In this document: piece by piece, positions 32,920 to 40,910 of the stretch
How positions within the stretch are numbered: position 1 is the first letter of the stretch
How the letters are laid out: every line of letters starts with the position of its first letter
Position numbers and translations under genes: made by a program
The notes under the pieces: generated by a model
The model's input: the letters and a program-made list of their open reading frames with translations, nothing else
Told to the model about the DNA's origin: nothing
The model's database searches: none
Source: DATMQA01 sp035566895
GTDB lineage: Bacteria; Verrucomicrobiota; Verrucomicrobiia; Limisphaerales; UBA8199
NCBI GenBank assembly: GCA_035566895.1
Contig: DATMQA010000219.1
Coordinates: 1 to 57,963 of the forward strand
Direction: 5' to 3'
Length of the DNA: 57,963 nt

Positions 32920-34191
32920 ATGAAGAGACCTCCCAAGCCTCACTGCTCGGTTGCATGGTGCAGGATTACCCTTAGCTTTTGTTTCGTTTCGATGGTGCTC
33001 CACGCTGCTGACTGGCCACAGTGGCGGGGGCCGCAGCGGAACGGCGTATCCCAGGAAACCGGTCTGCTCAAAGAGTGGCCTAAGGAAGGGCCCAAACTTG
33101 CTTGGCGGGTCAAAGACATCGGTTCCGGCTTCTCGACACCCTCGGTGGTAGGTGAGCGACTCTATCTGTTAAGCAACCGCGGACTGGACGACGAATTCGT
33201 GCAGGCGCTGGCGGTCAAGGACGGCCAGAATATCTGGGCGACGCACCTCGGCAAAGTCGGCAACCCCGACCAGCAGCCGAATTACCCCGCCGCCCGGTCC
33301 ACACCGACCGTGGATGGGAAACTGCTTTATGCCCTCGGCTCCGATGGGGACCTCGCCTGCCTCGAGACAGCCTCAGGCAAAGTCCGCTGGCGGAAAAATC
33401 TGCGGACGGAGTTCGGCGGCAAGCCTGGGAATTGGGCCTATGCAGAGTCGCCGCTGATTGACGGGGATATCCTCATCTGCACTCCGGGCGGGAGCCAGGT
33501 GACTCTTGTGGCCCTAAACAAAAAGACTGGGGACGTCATCTGGAAATGTGCCGTGCCGGGCGGTGACGAAGCCGCGTACGCATCTGCCATCATTGTCGAG
33601 GCTTGCGGCGTCAGGCAATGCGTTCAACTGCTGCAAAAAGGCCTGGTGGGCGTCAATGCCACAACCGGCCAATTTCTGTGGCGCTACGGAAAGCTGGTCA
33701 GCCGCTACAACAACAACGTCCCCACTCCAGTGGCTGAAGGCGGTTCCATCTATGGTGGCTCCGTTGGAACCGGCGGTGGTTTGGTCAACCTGAAAGCGAA
33801 GGATGGCGGGGTTGAGGTCAAGGAGGCCTATTTCTCACCGAAATTCCCCACCAGCATCGGCGGGGCGGTGAAGCTGGCTGATTATCTCTACGGCACCAGC
33901 CAGACGCTCCAGTGCCTGGAGTTTAAGACCGGCGCCGTGAAGTGGGACGAGCGGAGCCTCGGCGCGGCTTCGCTTTGCGTTGCGGAGGACCGGTTGTACC
34001 TGCACGGCGAGAACGGCGAGGTGGCGTTGGTCGAGGCGACGCCGGATGGCTGCCGGGAGAAGGGACGGTTCACACCCCCGGACCCGCCAGAGCGTGGCTC
34101 GGCGAAAGCCTGGGCTTACCCGGTTGTCGCCGATGGCCGGCTCTACATCCGCGACATCGGCACGCTCTGGTGCTACAACATTAGGGATTAG
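32920..34191 (+). CDS. Secreted PQQ-like propeller protein (divergent pair, B)
   Basis: 423 residues. The ATG at 32920 has AGGA five bases ahead; upstream in-frame ATGs read through the heptamer hairpin and are rejected. The N-terminus contains a hydrophobic signal (ITLSFCFVSMVLHAA), then the cap DWPQWRGPQRNGVSQETGLL and about seven blades (TPTVDGKLLYALGSDGDLAC, LNKKTGDVIWKCAVPGGDEA), closing with GRLYIRDIGTLWCYNI. It is the paralogue of the divergent gene A. Probably periplasmic; function unknown. Confidence 0.9.
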   Translation: MKRPPKPHCSVAWCRITLSFCFVSMVLHAADWPQWRGPQRNGVSQETGLLKEWPKEGPKLAWRVKDIGSGFSTPSVVGERLYLLSNRGLDDEFVQALAVKDGQNIWATHLGKVGNPDQQPNYPAARSTPTVDGKLLYALGSDGDLACLETASGKVRWRKNLRTEFGGKPGNWAYAESPLIDGDILICTPGGSQVTLVALNKKTGDVIWKCAVPGGDEAAYASAIIVEACGVRQCVQLLQKGLVGVNATTGQFLWRYGKLVSRYNNNVPTPVAEGGSIYGGSVGTGGGLVNLKAKDGGVEVKEAYFSPKFPTSIGGAVKLADYLYGTSQTLQCLEFKTGAVKWDERSLGAASLCVAEDRLYLHGENGEVALVEATPDGCREKGRFTPPDPPERGSAKAWAYPVVADGRLYIRDIGTLWCYNIRD

Positions 34192-35392
34192 CAGTTAGCG
34201 GCTCCAGAGCCGCAGCGTAGAGGACTTCGAAGTCCGCGGTAGCAACCGGTCGCGGGTTGAATTGGGCTGTCCACTGACAGGCGGCCTCTTCGGCCAGGCG
34301 AGGAATATCCTCCGGCTTGACTCCGCACTCCTTGAGGGAGCGAGACAACCCGGCGAGCTCGAGCAGGCCTTCCACGCGGCTGGCCAGTTGTTCGGCGACA
34401 TCCTTTGGACCTGCCGGCGGTTGGGCGCTTTCGGCGGGCCACGCGAGTTCAGCATAAGCCCGAGCGGTGGCCGGCTCGCCGCCGTTGAACCGGACCACGT
34501 GAGGCAGCATCAGCCCGACCGCGTGGCCGTGGGGGATGCCGAAATGCGCCGTTAGCGGATTAGCCGCCGAGTGGGCCGCGCCGAGCATGCTGTTCTCGAT
34601 CGCGGTGCCGCCCCAGGCCGCTCCCAGCAGCATCCAGCCTCGGGCTTCAAGGTCTCCAGGCGCGTTGAGGACGCGCGGCAGACCCGTCATGGTGAGCCTG
34701 AAAGCCTCACGCGAAAAGGCCAACGAGAGCGGAGAACGACTCCGGGTCACCGCGGTTTCCACAGCATGAGCGATGGCGTCGATGCCGCTGCAGGCGGTGA
34801 CGCGGGTCGGCTGCGACAGGGTCAGCGCCGGATCGAGAATCGCGATGCGTGCCCCGGCTTTTGGGTCGCCACAGGCCATCTTCTGATGGGTCTGTCCATC
34901 GGTGATGAGTGCGAACGATTGGCATTCGCTGCCGGTGCCACCGGTGGTGGGGATGGCGATGAGCGGCAACATGGGAAGCTTCGCTTTGCCGACACCCCAG
35001 TAGTCCTTCATGCGGCCACCGTTGGTCAAAATGAAATTGCATCCTTTGGCCGTATCCATGCTGCTGCCGCCCCCGAGGCCAATGATGGTGTCTATGGGAG
35101 ACCTTCGAGCTGCCTCGACACAGCTTTCCACGCACCGCGTGGTGGGATTTTCCTCGACCTGGTCGAAGCACGTTATAGCGAGCCCGGCGGCTTCCAACAA
35201 CCCCTTCACCCTTCCGGCGTGGCCGGCGGAAACGATTCCCGGGTCCGTCACAAGCAACACGTTCCTGGCGCCAATCTCTCGGGCCAGTTCGCCGGCACGC
35301 TCGACACTATTGACGCCAAAGACAATCCGGGTCCGTGGCCGATAATCGAAGGACGCCGGGGAAGGCGGGGGGGTGTCCGGATTAGGCTGCAT
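34181..35392 (-). CDS. Iron-containing (group III) alcohol dehydrogenase
   Basis: 403 residues. The NAD-binding motif GLGGGSSMDTAKG and the PTTGGTGSE motif are intact. Metal ligands are visible in DAIAHAVE, in the AHSAANPLTAHF region and in GIPHGHAVGLMLPH. It should reduce an aldehyde to an alcohol with NAD(P)H or the reverse. It is the last gene of the ligase-aldehyde dehydrogenase-alcohol dehydrogenase run, separated from the aldehyde dehydrogenase by a 220-base gap holding an inverted repeat. Its end overlaps the convergent propeller gene by 11 bases. Confidence 0.9.
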   Translation of the reverse strand: MQPNPDTPPPSPASFDYRPRTRIVFGVNSVERAGELAREIGARNVLLVTDPGIVSAGHAGRVKGLLEAAGLAITCFDQVEENPTTRCVESCVEAARRSPIDTIIGLGGGSSMDTAKGCNFILTNGGRMKDYWGVGKAKLPMLPLIAIPTTGGTGSECQSFALITDGQTHQKMACGDPKAGARIAILDPALTLSQPTRVTACSGIDAIAHAVETAVTRSRSPLSLAFSREAFRLTMTGLPRVLNAPGDLEARGWMLLGAAWGGTAIENSMLGAAHSAANPLTAHFGIPHGHAVGLMLPHVVRFNGGEPATARAYAELAWPAESAQPPAGPKDVAEQLASRVEGLLELAGLSRSLKECGVKPEDIPRLAEEAACQWTAQFNPRPVATADFEVLYAAALEPLTANP

Positions 35393-35409
35393 AGTTCGCA
35401 GTCAACCCC

Positions 35410-35543
35410 GTAGCGCAGATTTGCAGTCTGCTGTATCGCGGATTTCTAATCTGCTGGCCGCACGACATCTCCTGGATCTCGGGCAAGTTCGGAAGACTGC
35501 CGATTGCAAATCGGCGATACAGCAGATTGCAAATCTGCGCTAC
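35410..35543. repeat. 36-bp-arm inverted repeat (GTAGCGCAGATTTGCA family)
   Basis: 35410-35445 and 35508-35543 are reverse complements at 34 of 36 positions, with a 62-nt loop. Inside each arm shorter GATT/AATC palindromes occur (CAGATTTGCAGTCTG). It lies between two co-directional minus-strand genes. No transposase or target duplication is apparent. Confidence 0.9.
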
Positions 35544-35612
35544 TTTGGTTGCGTCTTGCCGTTTTTCCGTCTTTGCGTTGAGATTCGGTGGCATAAACAG
35601 GGCTAAGGAGGG

Positions 35613-37043
35613 CTACGCAAGCTCGATGGCGCGGCGGCGGTAGAGAAACTCGAAAAGGTTGCCTTCGTGCGGCTGGTCCCAGGATACCTTCATGGTCGAA
35701 ATGGGGCCAAGATTCAGCCGGTCGATCAGGGGCGATTCCAGCAGCGCTTCACGGAACCCGGCATCGTTGGTGATGGCCGTGACCACCAGCGAAGGACCGA
35801 TTTGCTCGAGCATCTCCGATTGAGGAACCTGGATGACACTGGCGTAAGGAAACAGAAATTCGCGGTTCGCCAGCGGATGAGCAAAGGAATCGCAATGAAC
35901 CACCGCGGGACGCAGATACACGCCCCCTTCGAAGCTTACCTTGCGCGGACCTCCGCGGTACTTGGCCGTCATCTCCGTCGCGCCGGGTGTTCGCAGCCCT
36001 GCTTCGATCATACTTTCGATACCGTCAGCCATCGCCGGATTTGCAAAGGCGGCGAGTCCCGCCCTTTCATCGCGGGCCGGCAACGGCGCCACGGGACCAA
36101 GCCTCCGCCCGAGGGCATCGGCGATTTCGGCAGCGCATTTCGACACGACCACCGCCGAGGCATTGATGCAACTGCGGCCGCCGTTGTCGGCAATCGAAGA
36201 GGCCATGATGTCGAGGAGCTCCGGCCACCGCTCGATTTGGTCATCGCCCACGAGAATTTTGCTGAAACCAGGGCCGTGGATCTGTATGGCCGGGTTGTTG
36301 GCATATTGGGCCGTGGTGCTTTTGTCACCGAATGCCAAAGAGCGACCACAGGAGCGGAGTATCTCTGCGGCGCCTTCATGATCGGTAGGGTAAAAGCCGA
36401 AGGCTTCCGCGGGGCACCCAGCCGCGATCAGTGCCTGGATAAGCCGGTACGGGGTCAACGGCTCTTCGCGGCCCGGCTTAAGCATGACCGGCACCTTGAG
36501 CGGGATAGCGGGAAGCCAAAGAGAATTCACGCCGGGCGAATTGCTCGGCATGACCAGCCCCAGGCACTGAGCCGTCGGATGAAAACTGATGCGCGTGCCC
36601 CACTGCTCTCCGTGGCCCCGGTCCAGCATGCTCAGGTCCAGGCCCCGCGTCAGGCCGTTGAGAACGCTGCGCATGTTTTGGAGGGCCTGCGCCAGCTTTT
36701 GCATGTTCCGCCGCACCATCACGAAAGGCAGGCCGCTCGTGGCCGACAAGGTCTCGACGTATTGGTCCGGCGATTGAGTGTGTTCGCCCAGGGGCAGCGT
36801 CTCATTCAGGAATAACCCGGCGGCTTTGACGCAAATCTCGATTAGCCGGCCACAAGACAACTGCTTGAGCGCCGCGCGCGACTCGCTGGTTTTGGCAAGG
36901 TCTTTCCGAATAATGCCCACGTTGATCTGGCTGATGCGGGCGACCGGCTCGCCGGTCCGGCAGTCGTTTACGTTCGCCTGGTCGAGGCTCGCGTAACTCT
37001 TGCCGCGACGTAAAGCTGGAATGTGCGGGAGCATGAGAGTCAA
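35613..37043 (-). CDS. Aldehyde dehydrogenase superfamily protein (possible acyl-CoA reductase)
   Basis: 476 residues. The Rossmann and substrate half shows GLVMPSNSPGVNSLWLPAIP and VPVMLKPGREEPLTPYRL. The catalytic cysteine lies in NGGRSCINASAVV. A C-terminal oligomerisation strand ends FEFLYRRRAIELA. The usual catalytic glutamate motif of hydrolytic ALDHs (E-L-G-G) is not evident; its place reads HGPGFSKILVG. This favours an acylating (CoA-dependent, thioester-reducing) enzyme. With the acyl ligase seven bases upstream and the alcohol dehydrogenase downstream, a carboxylate-to-aldehyde step is likely, but substrate is unknown. Confidence 0.8.
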   Translation of the reverse strand: MTLMLPHIPALRRGKSYASLDQANVNDCRTGEPVARISQINVGIIRKDLAKTSESRAALKQLSCGRLIEICVKAAGLFLNETLPLGEHTQSPDQYVETLSATSGLPFVMVRRNMQKLAQALQNMRSVLNGLTRGLDLSMLDRGHGEQWGTRISFHPTAQCLGLVMPSNSPGVNSLWLPAIPLKVPVMLKPGREEPLTPYRLIQALIAAGCPAEAFGFYPTDHEGAAEILRSCGRSLAFGDKSTTAQYANNPAIQIHGPGFSKILVGDDQIERWPELLDIMASSIADNGGRSCINASAVVVSKCAAEIADALGRRLGPVAPLPARDERAGLAAFANPAMADGIESMIEAGLRTPGATEMTAKYRGGPRKVSFEGGVYLRPAVVHCDSFAHPLANREFLFPYASVIQVPQSEMLEQIGPSLVVTAITNDAGFREALLESPLIDRLNLGPISTMKVSWDQPHEGNLFEFLYRRRAIELA

Positions 37044-37049
37044 CGACGC

Positions 37050-38129
37050 TTAATAAACTCCCTCGACGATGGTTTTTTCCATGGACCCGAAGGGGCGCAC
37101 CTCGCCCACTCCGTCCCAGGCGTAAGGCGCACGCGGTTCACGCCGGATTGCTTCGTCGCGTTCCAGAAAACGCGGCAGGAACAATTCCTTCGTCAGGGTG
37201 GTCAGTTCGACGCGGCCCCAGTCTCCGTAATGCACAAGCTGCTCGGTCCGGGCGGGGTTGACGACGCGGAGCACGGCGCGCGGTTGCGGGGCATAGTAAG
37301 TGATCGAGTAATTATCTTCGGGTCGAAGGCCCGCGCTGGCCGCCAGGCCCATCAGCGTATTGCCATAAGTTGGATAGAAACCGACCCGGCCCTCCAATAC
37401 TTCCTCCCTAATGAAGCGCACCGTTTGCGGCGCCATCGTTGTGCCGCCGCAAAACACCCCGCGGATGCCCGCCTCGTACAGGTTAAGTTTCTCCCCCAGC
37501 GCCTCGAGGAGCTTTGGCGTCGTGAACAGGCCGCTGACCTTGCGGTGCTTGAGGATGGTCACAGCCTGGTCCACCACGTGGTCCATGTAGGCGCGGGCCT
37601 GGTCGAACTTTTTCTCGGCGATGACTTTCTTGACCCAGCGCGGGTCGAGATCGACAAAATAGCAAGGGCTGCCACGGAAATTGGCAAGGTGCTCGATGGC
37701 GAGGCGGAGGCGGCGCGGGCCGGTGGGGCCGACCATCAGCCAGGCCGCGCCGCGCGGGAAATGTGCGTCCGAGATCTTCGCGGAGAACTCCTCGTAATCG
37801 GTCTTGTAATCGTCCCAGCCGATGCGCTGCTTCGGCATTCCGGTGGTGCCGCCGGTCTCGAAGACGTTGTAGGGGCGGCCCTTGAACGGGGCAGGCACCC
37901 ATACCTCAGGCTGAAGCTCGCGCAGCCATTCATCCTGGAAATGCGGGAACACCCCGATTAGGTCGGCGAAGGATTTCACTTTCTCACGCGGGTCCCAGCC
38001 GGCGTTCCGGGCCCAGTCCAGCCAGAACGGGCAACCGGTCTCGATCGAGAAATGCCAGGCGATGATCTCGCGCACATGCGTGTCGAGCCGGACCTGGGCG
38101 GCGTCCCTCGCGTTTTGGTCGCTAATCAT
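37050..38129 (-). CDS. Acyl-adenylating ligase, phenylacetate-CoA ligase/LuxE-like
   Basis: 359 residues. The AMP-binding P-loop reads ETGGTTGMPKQR. Further conserved parts are FCGGTTMAPQTVRFIREEVL and the YPTYGNTLMGLAA adenylate motif, then a C-terminal RFLERDEAIRREP segment. It is shorter than PaaK (about 430) and in the size range of LuxE acyl-protein synthetases. It should activate a carboxylic acid as acyl-AMP and hand it to CoA or directly to the next enzyme. It is the first gene of the operon, seven bases before the aldehyde dehydrogenase. Aromatic versus aliphatic substrate cannot be decided from the sequence. Confidence 0.82.
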   Translation of the reverse strand: MISDQNARDAAQVRLDTHVREIIAWHFSIETGCPFWLDWARNAGWDPREKVKSFADLIGVFPHFQDEWLRELQPEVWVPAPFKGRPYNVFETGGTTGMPKQRIGWDDYKTDYEEFSAKISDAHFPRGAAWLMVGPTGPRRLRLAIEHLANFRGSPCYFVDLDPRWVKKVIAEKKFDQARAYMDHVVDQAVTILKHRKVSGLFTTPKLLEALGEKLNLYEAGIRGVFCGGTTMAPQTVRFIREEVLEGRVGFYPTYGNTLMGLAASAGLRPEDNYSITYYAPQPRAVLRVVNPARTEQLVHYGDWGRVELTTLTKELFLPRFLERDEAIRREPRAPYAWDGVGEVRPFGSMEKTIVEGVY

Positions 38130-38218
38130 GGGTCAAAACACGACTAGAAGTAGCCTATCTTGCGTCGCAACACAACTTTCCGGAGATTTTAGGCACAGGT
38201 GGGACGGGCAATCAGACT

Positions 38219-38851
38219 TCAAGGTTTCGGGTGACCAACCGATTGCGCCAAAATAATTTCCTGGTCCGGCCGCAACTTCAACTTCGGCCCGAGTGCCTTT
38301 CGGTCCACCGAAGCTCTTGCCCCGGTGACCAATCCTTCAGAGGCGCAGAAGAGATAAGCATTCTGGGATATATAGCCGACATTGACGTTGGCTGTATTCC
38401 TTTTTGCTTCCTGGCTTGCATCGCCCATCTTTGAAAAGTCAGCAACAAAGAGCAACGTCACCGGAGCGTTTGTCGCGAACGCCTGGGTGGCACCGAGATT
38501 TCGGATGTCTTCCGGCAGGACCAGCGAAAGCTTGGTGGATTTGACCTCATAAACATACGCCCCCTGCTTGAGGAGCACATACACATCCGTCGCCTGTTGA
38601 TTGTTGGCAGAGGGAGCCGTGCGCTTACCGTCGGGTCGATTGATGCCAAAGGCAGCCCAAAGCAGGCCGGAAAGTTGCTGGGGCGACAGTTCCCTGGGAT
38701 CAAAAGCTCTGGAAGTGGAGCGCTTGGCTAAAGCATCCATCAGCGGCATACCGCCGGATTTTTGAGGGGCAGGCAGATTGATGTCCTGAGCCGAGAGACT
38801 GCCGGCGATGATTGCGGCGACGAATGGGAGTAGGAGTAGTGTTCGTTTCAC
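38219..38851 (-). CDS. Exported nitroreductase/SagB-like FMN protein
   Basis: 210 residues from a GTG at 38851. The signal peptide LLLPFVAAIIAGSLSAQD directs export, unusual for nitroreductases. The core has the family signs: a KRSTSRAFDPRELSPQQLSG start, LLWAAFGINRPDGKRTAPSA, a central VYVLLKQGAYVYEV strand and the C-terminal VNVGYISQNAYLFCASEGLV helix that packs at the FMN. The ending EIILAQSVGHPKP is canonical. The electron donor in the periplasm is unknown. It begins 51 bases downstream of the symporter stop on the same strand. Confidence 0.85.
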   Translation of the reverse strand: MKRTLLLLPFVAAIIAGSLSAQDINLPAPQKSGGMPLMDALAKRSTSRAFDPRELSPQQLSGLLWAAFGINRPDGKRTAPSANNQQATDVYVLLKQGAYVYEVKSTKLSLVLPEDIRNLGATQAFATNAPVTLLFVADFSKMGDASQEAKRNTANVNVGYISQNAYLFCASEGLVTGARASVDRKALGPKLKLRPDQEIILAQSVGHPKP

Positions 38852-38902
38852 TTCAGGGTGGCGGCAAAGATTTATAGTCGGAGCTGGCGGGTCAGGCTCT
38901 AA

Positions 38903-40498
38903 TCAAGCTGCGACCGGTGCGGCGGTGGGCTGTTGTTTTTGGGCGGAGAAGTACTTATCGATGGTAGCCTGGGAAGGGGGGTGTGTGAGCAGGGAGCCGA
39001 GAATCATGCACAAGGTGGAGCCGAAGACCATTGGGACGACAGTCATGAACCCGTTCCAGAAGCTGACGTCGCCGCGAGGGTTGAGGAAGAGCACTTTGAT
39101 CGCATCTTTACCCTGGCCAATTTGCCAGATGATGTCGCCTGCGTGGCGGGAGTTTTGGAGCACGGCGAAATAGAGCAGGCAGCCGGCGGTGAAGAGCGTG
39201 GCGGCCAAGGCGCCCCATTTGGAGCTGCGCCTCCAAAACAGGGCAGCAACCATCACCGGTGCCATGGCGGCGAAACCGGAAAACGCGTAGCGCACGGCGA
39301 TTTCGAAAATTCCCTGTTTCTCTTTGAGTCCCAGCGCGATGACGTAGGCCGCGAGGGTTACGACAACAATGAACGCGCGGGCGAAATGGACGGCGCCCTT
39401 TTCGCCGTATTTCTCCCGGCCACCGTAGTGCTGGTAGATGTCTTTGGTGAACATCGTGCTGAGCGCCAGCACCTGGTGAGCATCGGAGCCCATCACTGCG
39501 GAAATGATGCCGGCGCCGAGAAGGCCCGCCAACCAGGCTGGCGCGTACTTCTCCAGCATCAGCAAGAGGATGCCGTCGGCATCGGCCACCTTGCCCAGCG
39601 CGGCGGCGCCCAGCACCCCCAAGAAAACGCAAGGCAGCCAGATCAACAGAATGGCGAGCGGATACAAGACGACGGTCCGCCGAAACGCCGTAACCTTCCT
39701 CGCTGAAAAGCACATGATCGCCATATGGGGGAACATGATGCTCGACAGTGGAATCAGGGTATAGCTCCAGAAGGCTTGGGGCGGCATCTTCTCGCGCGTG
39801 ACCAGAAATCTGGTTTTGGGATCGCCGGCGAGCTTCGCGATATACTGGCCGAAGCCGCCCGGGAGCGCGTGGCTGATCGTCAGCACGGCCACGGCTCCGA
39901 AGCAGAGGAAAAGGGTGGTCTGCAAAATGTTCACCCAAACGGTGCCGCGCATCCCGCCCAGAAAGACACCGAGTGTCACTACCACCACCACGACCGCACA
40001 GCCGAGCCAATAGGGAATGAGCGGTGCGCTGGCGCCGCCCGAGTCCGACAGGTGGGCCAGCACAGTGCCGCCCCCCATGATGCTGATGATCATATAAGGC
40101 ACCAGCATCGCCGCGCTCAGCGCAAAGATCACCGTCCCGATGGAGTCGCACTCCCAGCGGTCCCGAAAGAAAGCGACCTGAGTCTGGTGGCCGAATCGCT
40201 TGCCCAGCGCCCAAAGCCGCGTGCCGATGAGGAAGATGGTCAGGGGAATAACCAGGCCTGAGGACGAGGCCATCAAACCATAGATGCCGATGCCCTGGCG
40301 ATAAGCCTGTCCGGAACTGCCGAGGATGGCAAAGGCGGTCATGTTGGTGGCGAAGATCGACAGGAAGAACACCATCTCGCCCACCGAGCGGTTCGCGAGG
40401 AAAAAATCTTCCGTGTTGGTCTTGCCGCGGCGGAAGGCAATGCTCCCAACGAAGGCGATGACGGCGAGGTAGAGGAGGATGACAATGACCGGGATCAT
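38903..40498 (-). CDS. Sodium:solute symporter (SSS) family protein
   Basis: 531 residues with about 13 membrane segments. It starts MIPVIVILLYLAVIAFVGSI, followed by the cytoplasmic RRGKTNTEDFFLANRS motif typical of the SSS family (like PanF/SglT). It then has LSIFATNMTAFAILGSSG and the central GMRGTVWVNILQTTLF, where SSS proteins carry the G-G-x-R/K-x-V-x-x-T-D-x-x-Q signature. The C-terminus is cytoplasmic and Ala/Pro-rich. Substrate is unknown. The upstream DUF3311 gene is a common SSS partner, and the two propeller genes before it complete the transcription unit. Confidence 0.9.
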   Translation of the reverse strand: MIPVIVILLYLAVIAFVGSIAFRRGKTNTEDFFLANRSVGEMVFFLSIFATNMTAFAILGSSGQAYRQGIGIYGLMASSSGLVIPLTIFLIGTRLWALGKRFGHQTQVAFFRDRWECDSIGTVIFALSAAMLVPYMIISIMGGGTVLAHLSDSGGASAPLIPYWLGCAVVVVVVTLGVFLGGMRGTVWVNILQTTLFLCFGAVAVLTISHALPGGFGQYIAKLAGDPKTRFLVTREKMPPQAFWSYTLIPLSSIMFPHMAIMCFSARKVTAFRRTVVLYPLAILLIWLPCVFLGVLGAAALGKVADADGILLLMLEKYAPAWLAGLLGAGIISAVMGSDAHQVLALSTMFTKDIYQHYGGREKYGEKGAVHFARAFIVVVTLAAYVIALGLKEKQGIFEIAVRYAFSGFAAMAPVMVAALFWRRSSKWGALAATLFTAGCLLYFAVLQNSRHAGDIIWQIGQGKDAIKVLFLNPRGDVSFWNGFMTVVPMVFGSTLCMILGSLLTHPPSQATIDKYFSAQKQQPTAAPVAA

Positions 40499-40506
40499 GG
40501 GGTCAG

Positions 40507-40537
40507 TGGGAAGTAATCAGTAATCAGTGGTCAGTGG
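40507..40537. repeat. Short TAATCAG heptamer run
   Basis: Four 7-nt units (CAGTAAT, CAGTGGT, CAGTGGC-like) occur in a row (AGTAATCAGTAATCAGTGGT then CAGTGGC). They lie in the 141-base gap between the DUF3311 gene and the symporter gene, nine bases before the symporter start on the minus strand. Confidence 0.75.
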
Positions 40538-40584
40538 CGACGGCAGCGTGGGGTGAGTGCTAGGTAACGGCCTCCTCTCCCCAA

Positions 40585-40609
40585 CCCTCTCCTCCCGAGA
40601 AGGAGAGGG
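40585..40609. terminator. GC-rich hairpin between DUF3311 and symporter genes
   Basis: CCCTCTCCT pairs perfectly with AGGAGAGGG around a 7-nt loop CCCGAGA. There is no T-run after the stem in the minus-strand direction, so an intrinsic terminator is doubtful. mRNA processing or differential stability within the operon is an alternative. Confidence 0.4.
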
Positions 40610-40639
40610 AGAAGTGCCGTGAGCATCGGGTCGAGAGCG

Positions 40640-40906
40640 TCACCGGTGGCCATCGGAATCGCCTGGAGGTTGTAGCGGGTCTTTATTGGCCGGCTCGACA
40701 TTTTCCAGATGTTTTGGCCAGGCGAATTTGACCAACACAGCCATGGTTATCGCCGCAAGAATCGAGTAGCCGGCGTGGTAGGCCAGGCCCACAGGCAGGA
40801 AACCCAAAACCAGCGGTTCGGCTTTCTTCCAGTTCCAGAAATCCTGGTGCAGCACGTACACCGCAATGACCAGAAGGGTGAGGAGGATGGTTTTGGCGGC
40901 CTTCAT
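40640..40906 (-). CDS. DUF3311-like small membrane protein
   Basis: 88 residues with two membrane segments: TILLTLLVIAVYVLHQDFW and VLGFLPVGLAYHAGYSILAA with a following TMAVLVKFAW. The spacing and the G-F-x-P turn fit DUF3311 proteins, which commonly sit next to SSS symporters and may be accessory subunits. The tail is charged and cytoplasmic. It starts four bases after the propeller gene stop. Confidence 0.78.
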   Translation of the reverse strand: MKAAKTILLTLLVIAVYVLHQDFWNWKKAEPLVLGFLPVGLAYHAGYSILAAITMAVLVKFAWPKHLENVEPANKDPLQPPGDSDGHR

Positions 40907-40910
40907 CTCC

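Noticed and set aside
34571..35413. 280-codon plus-strand frame opposite the alcohol dehydrogenase
   Set aside because: Antisense shadow; the minus strand carries all dehydrogenase motifs.
40585..40609. Firm intrinsic terminator between DUF3311 and the symporter
   Set aside because: Good stem but no T-run; listed only at low confidence.
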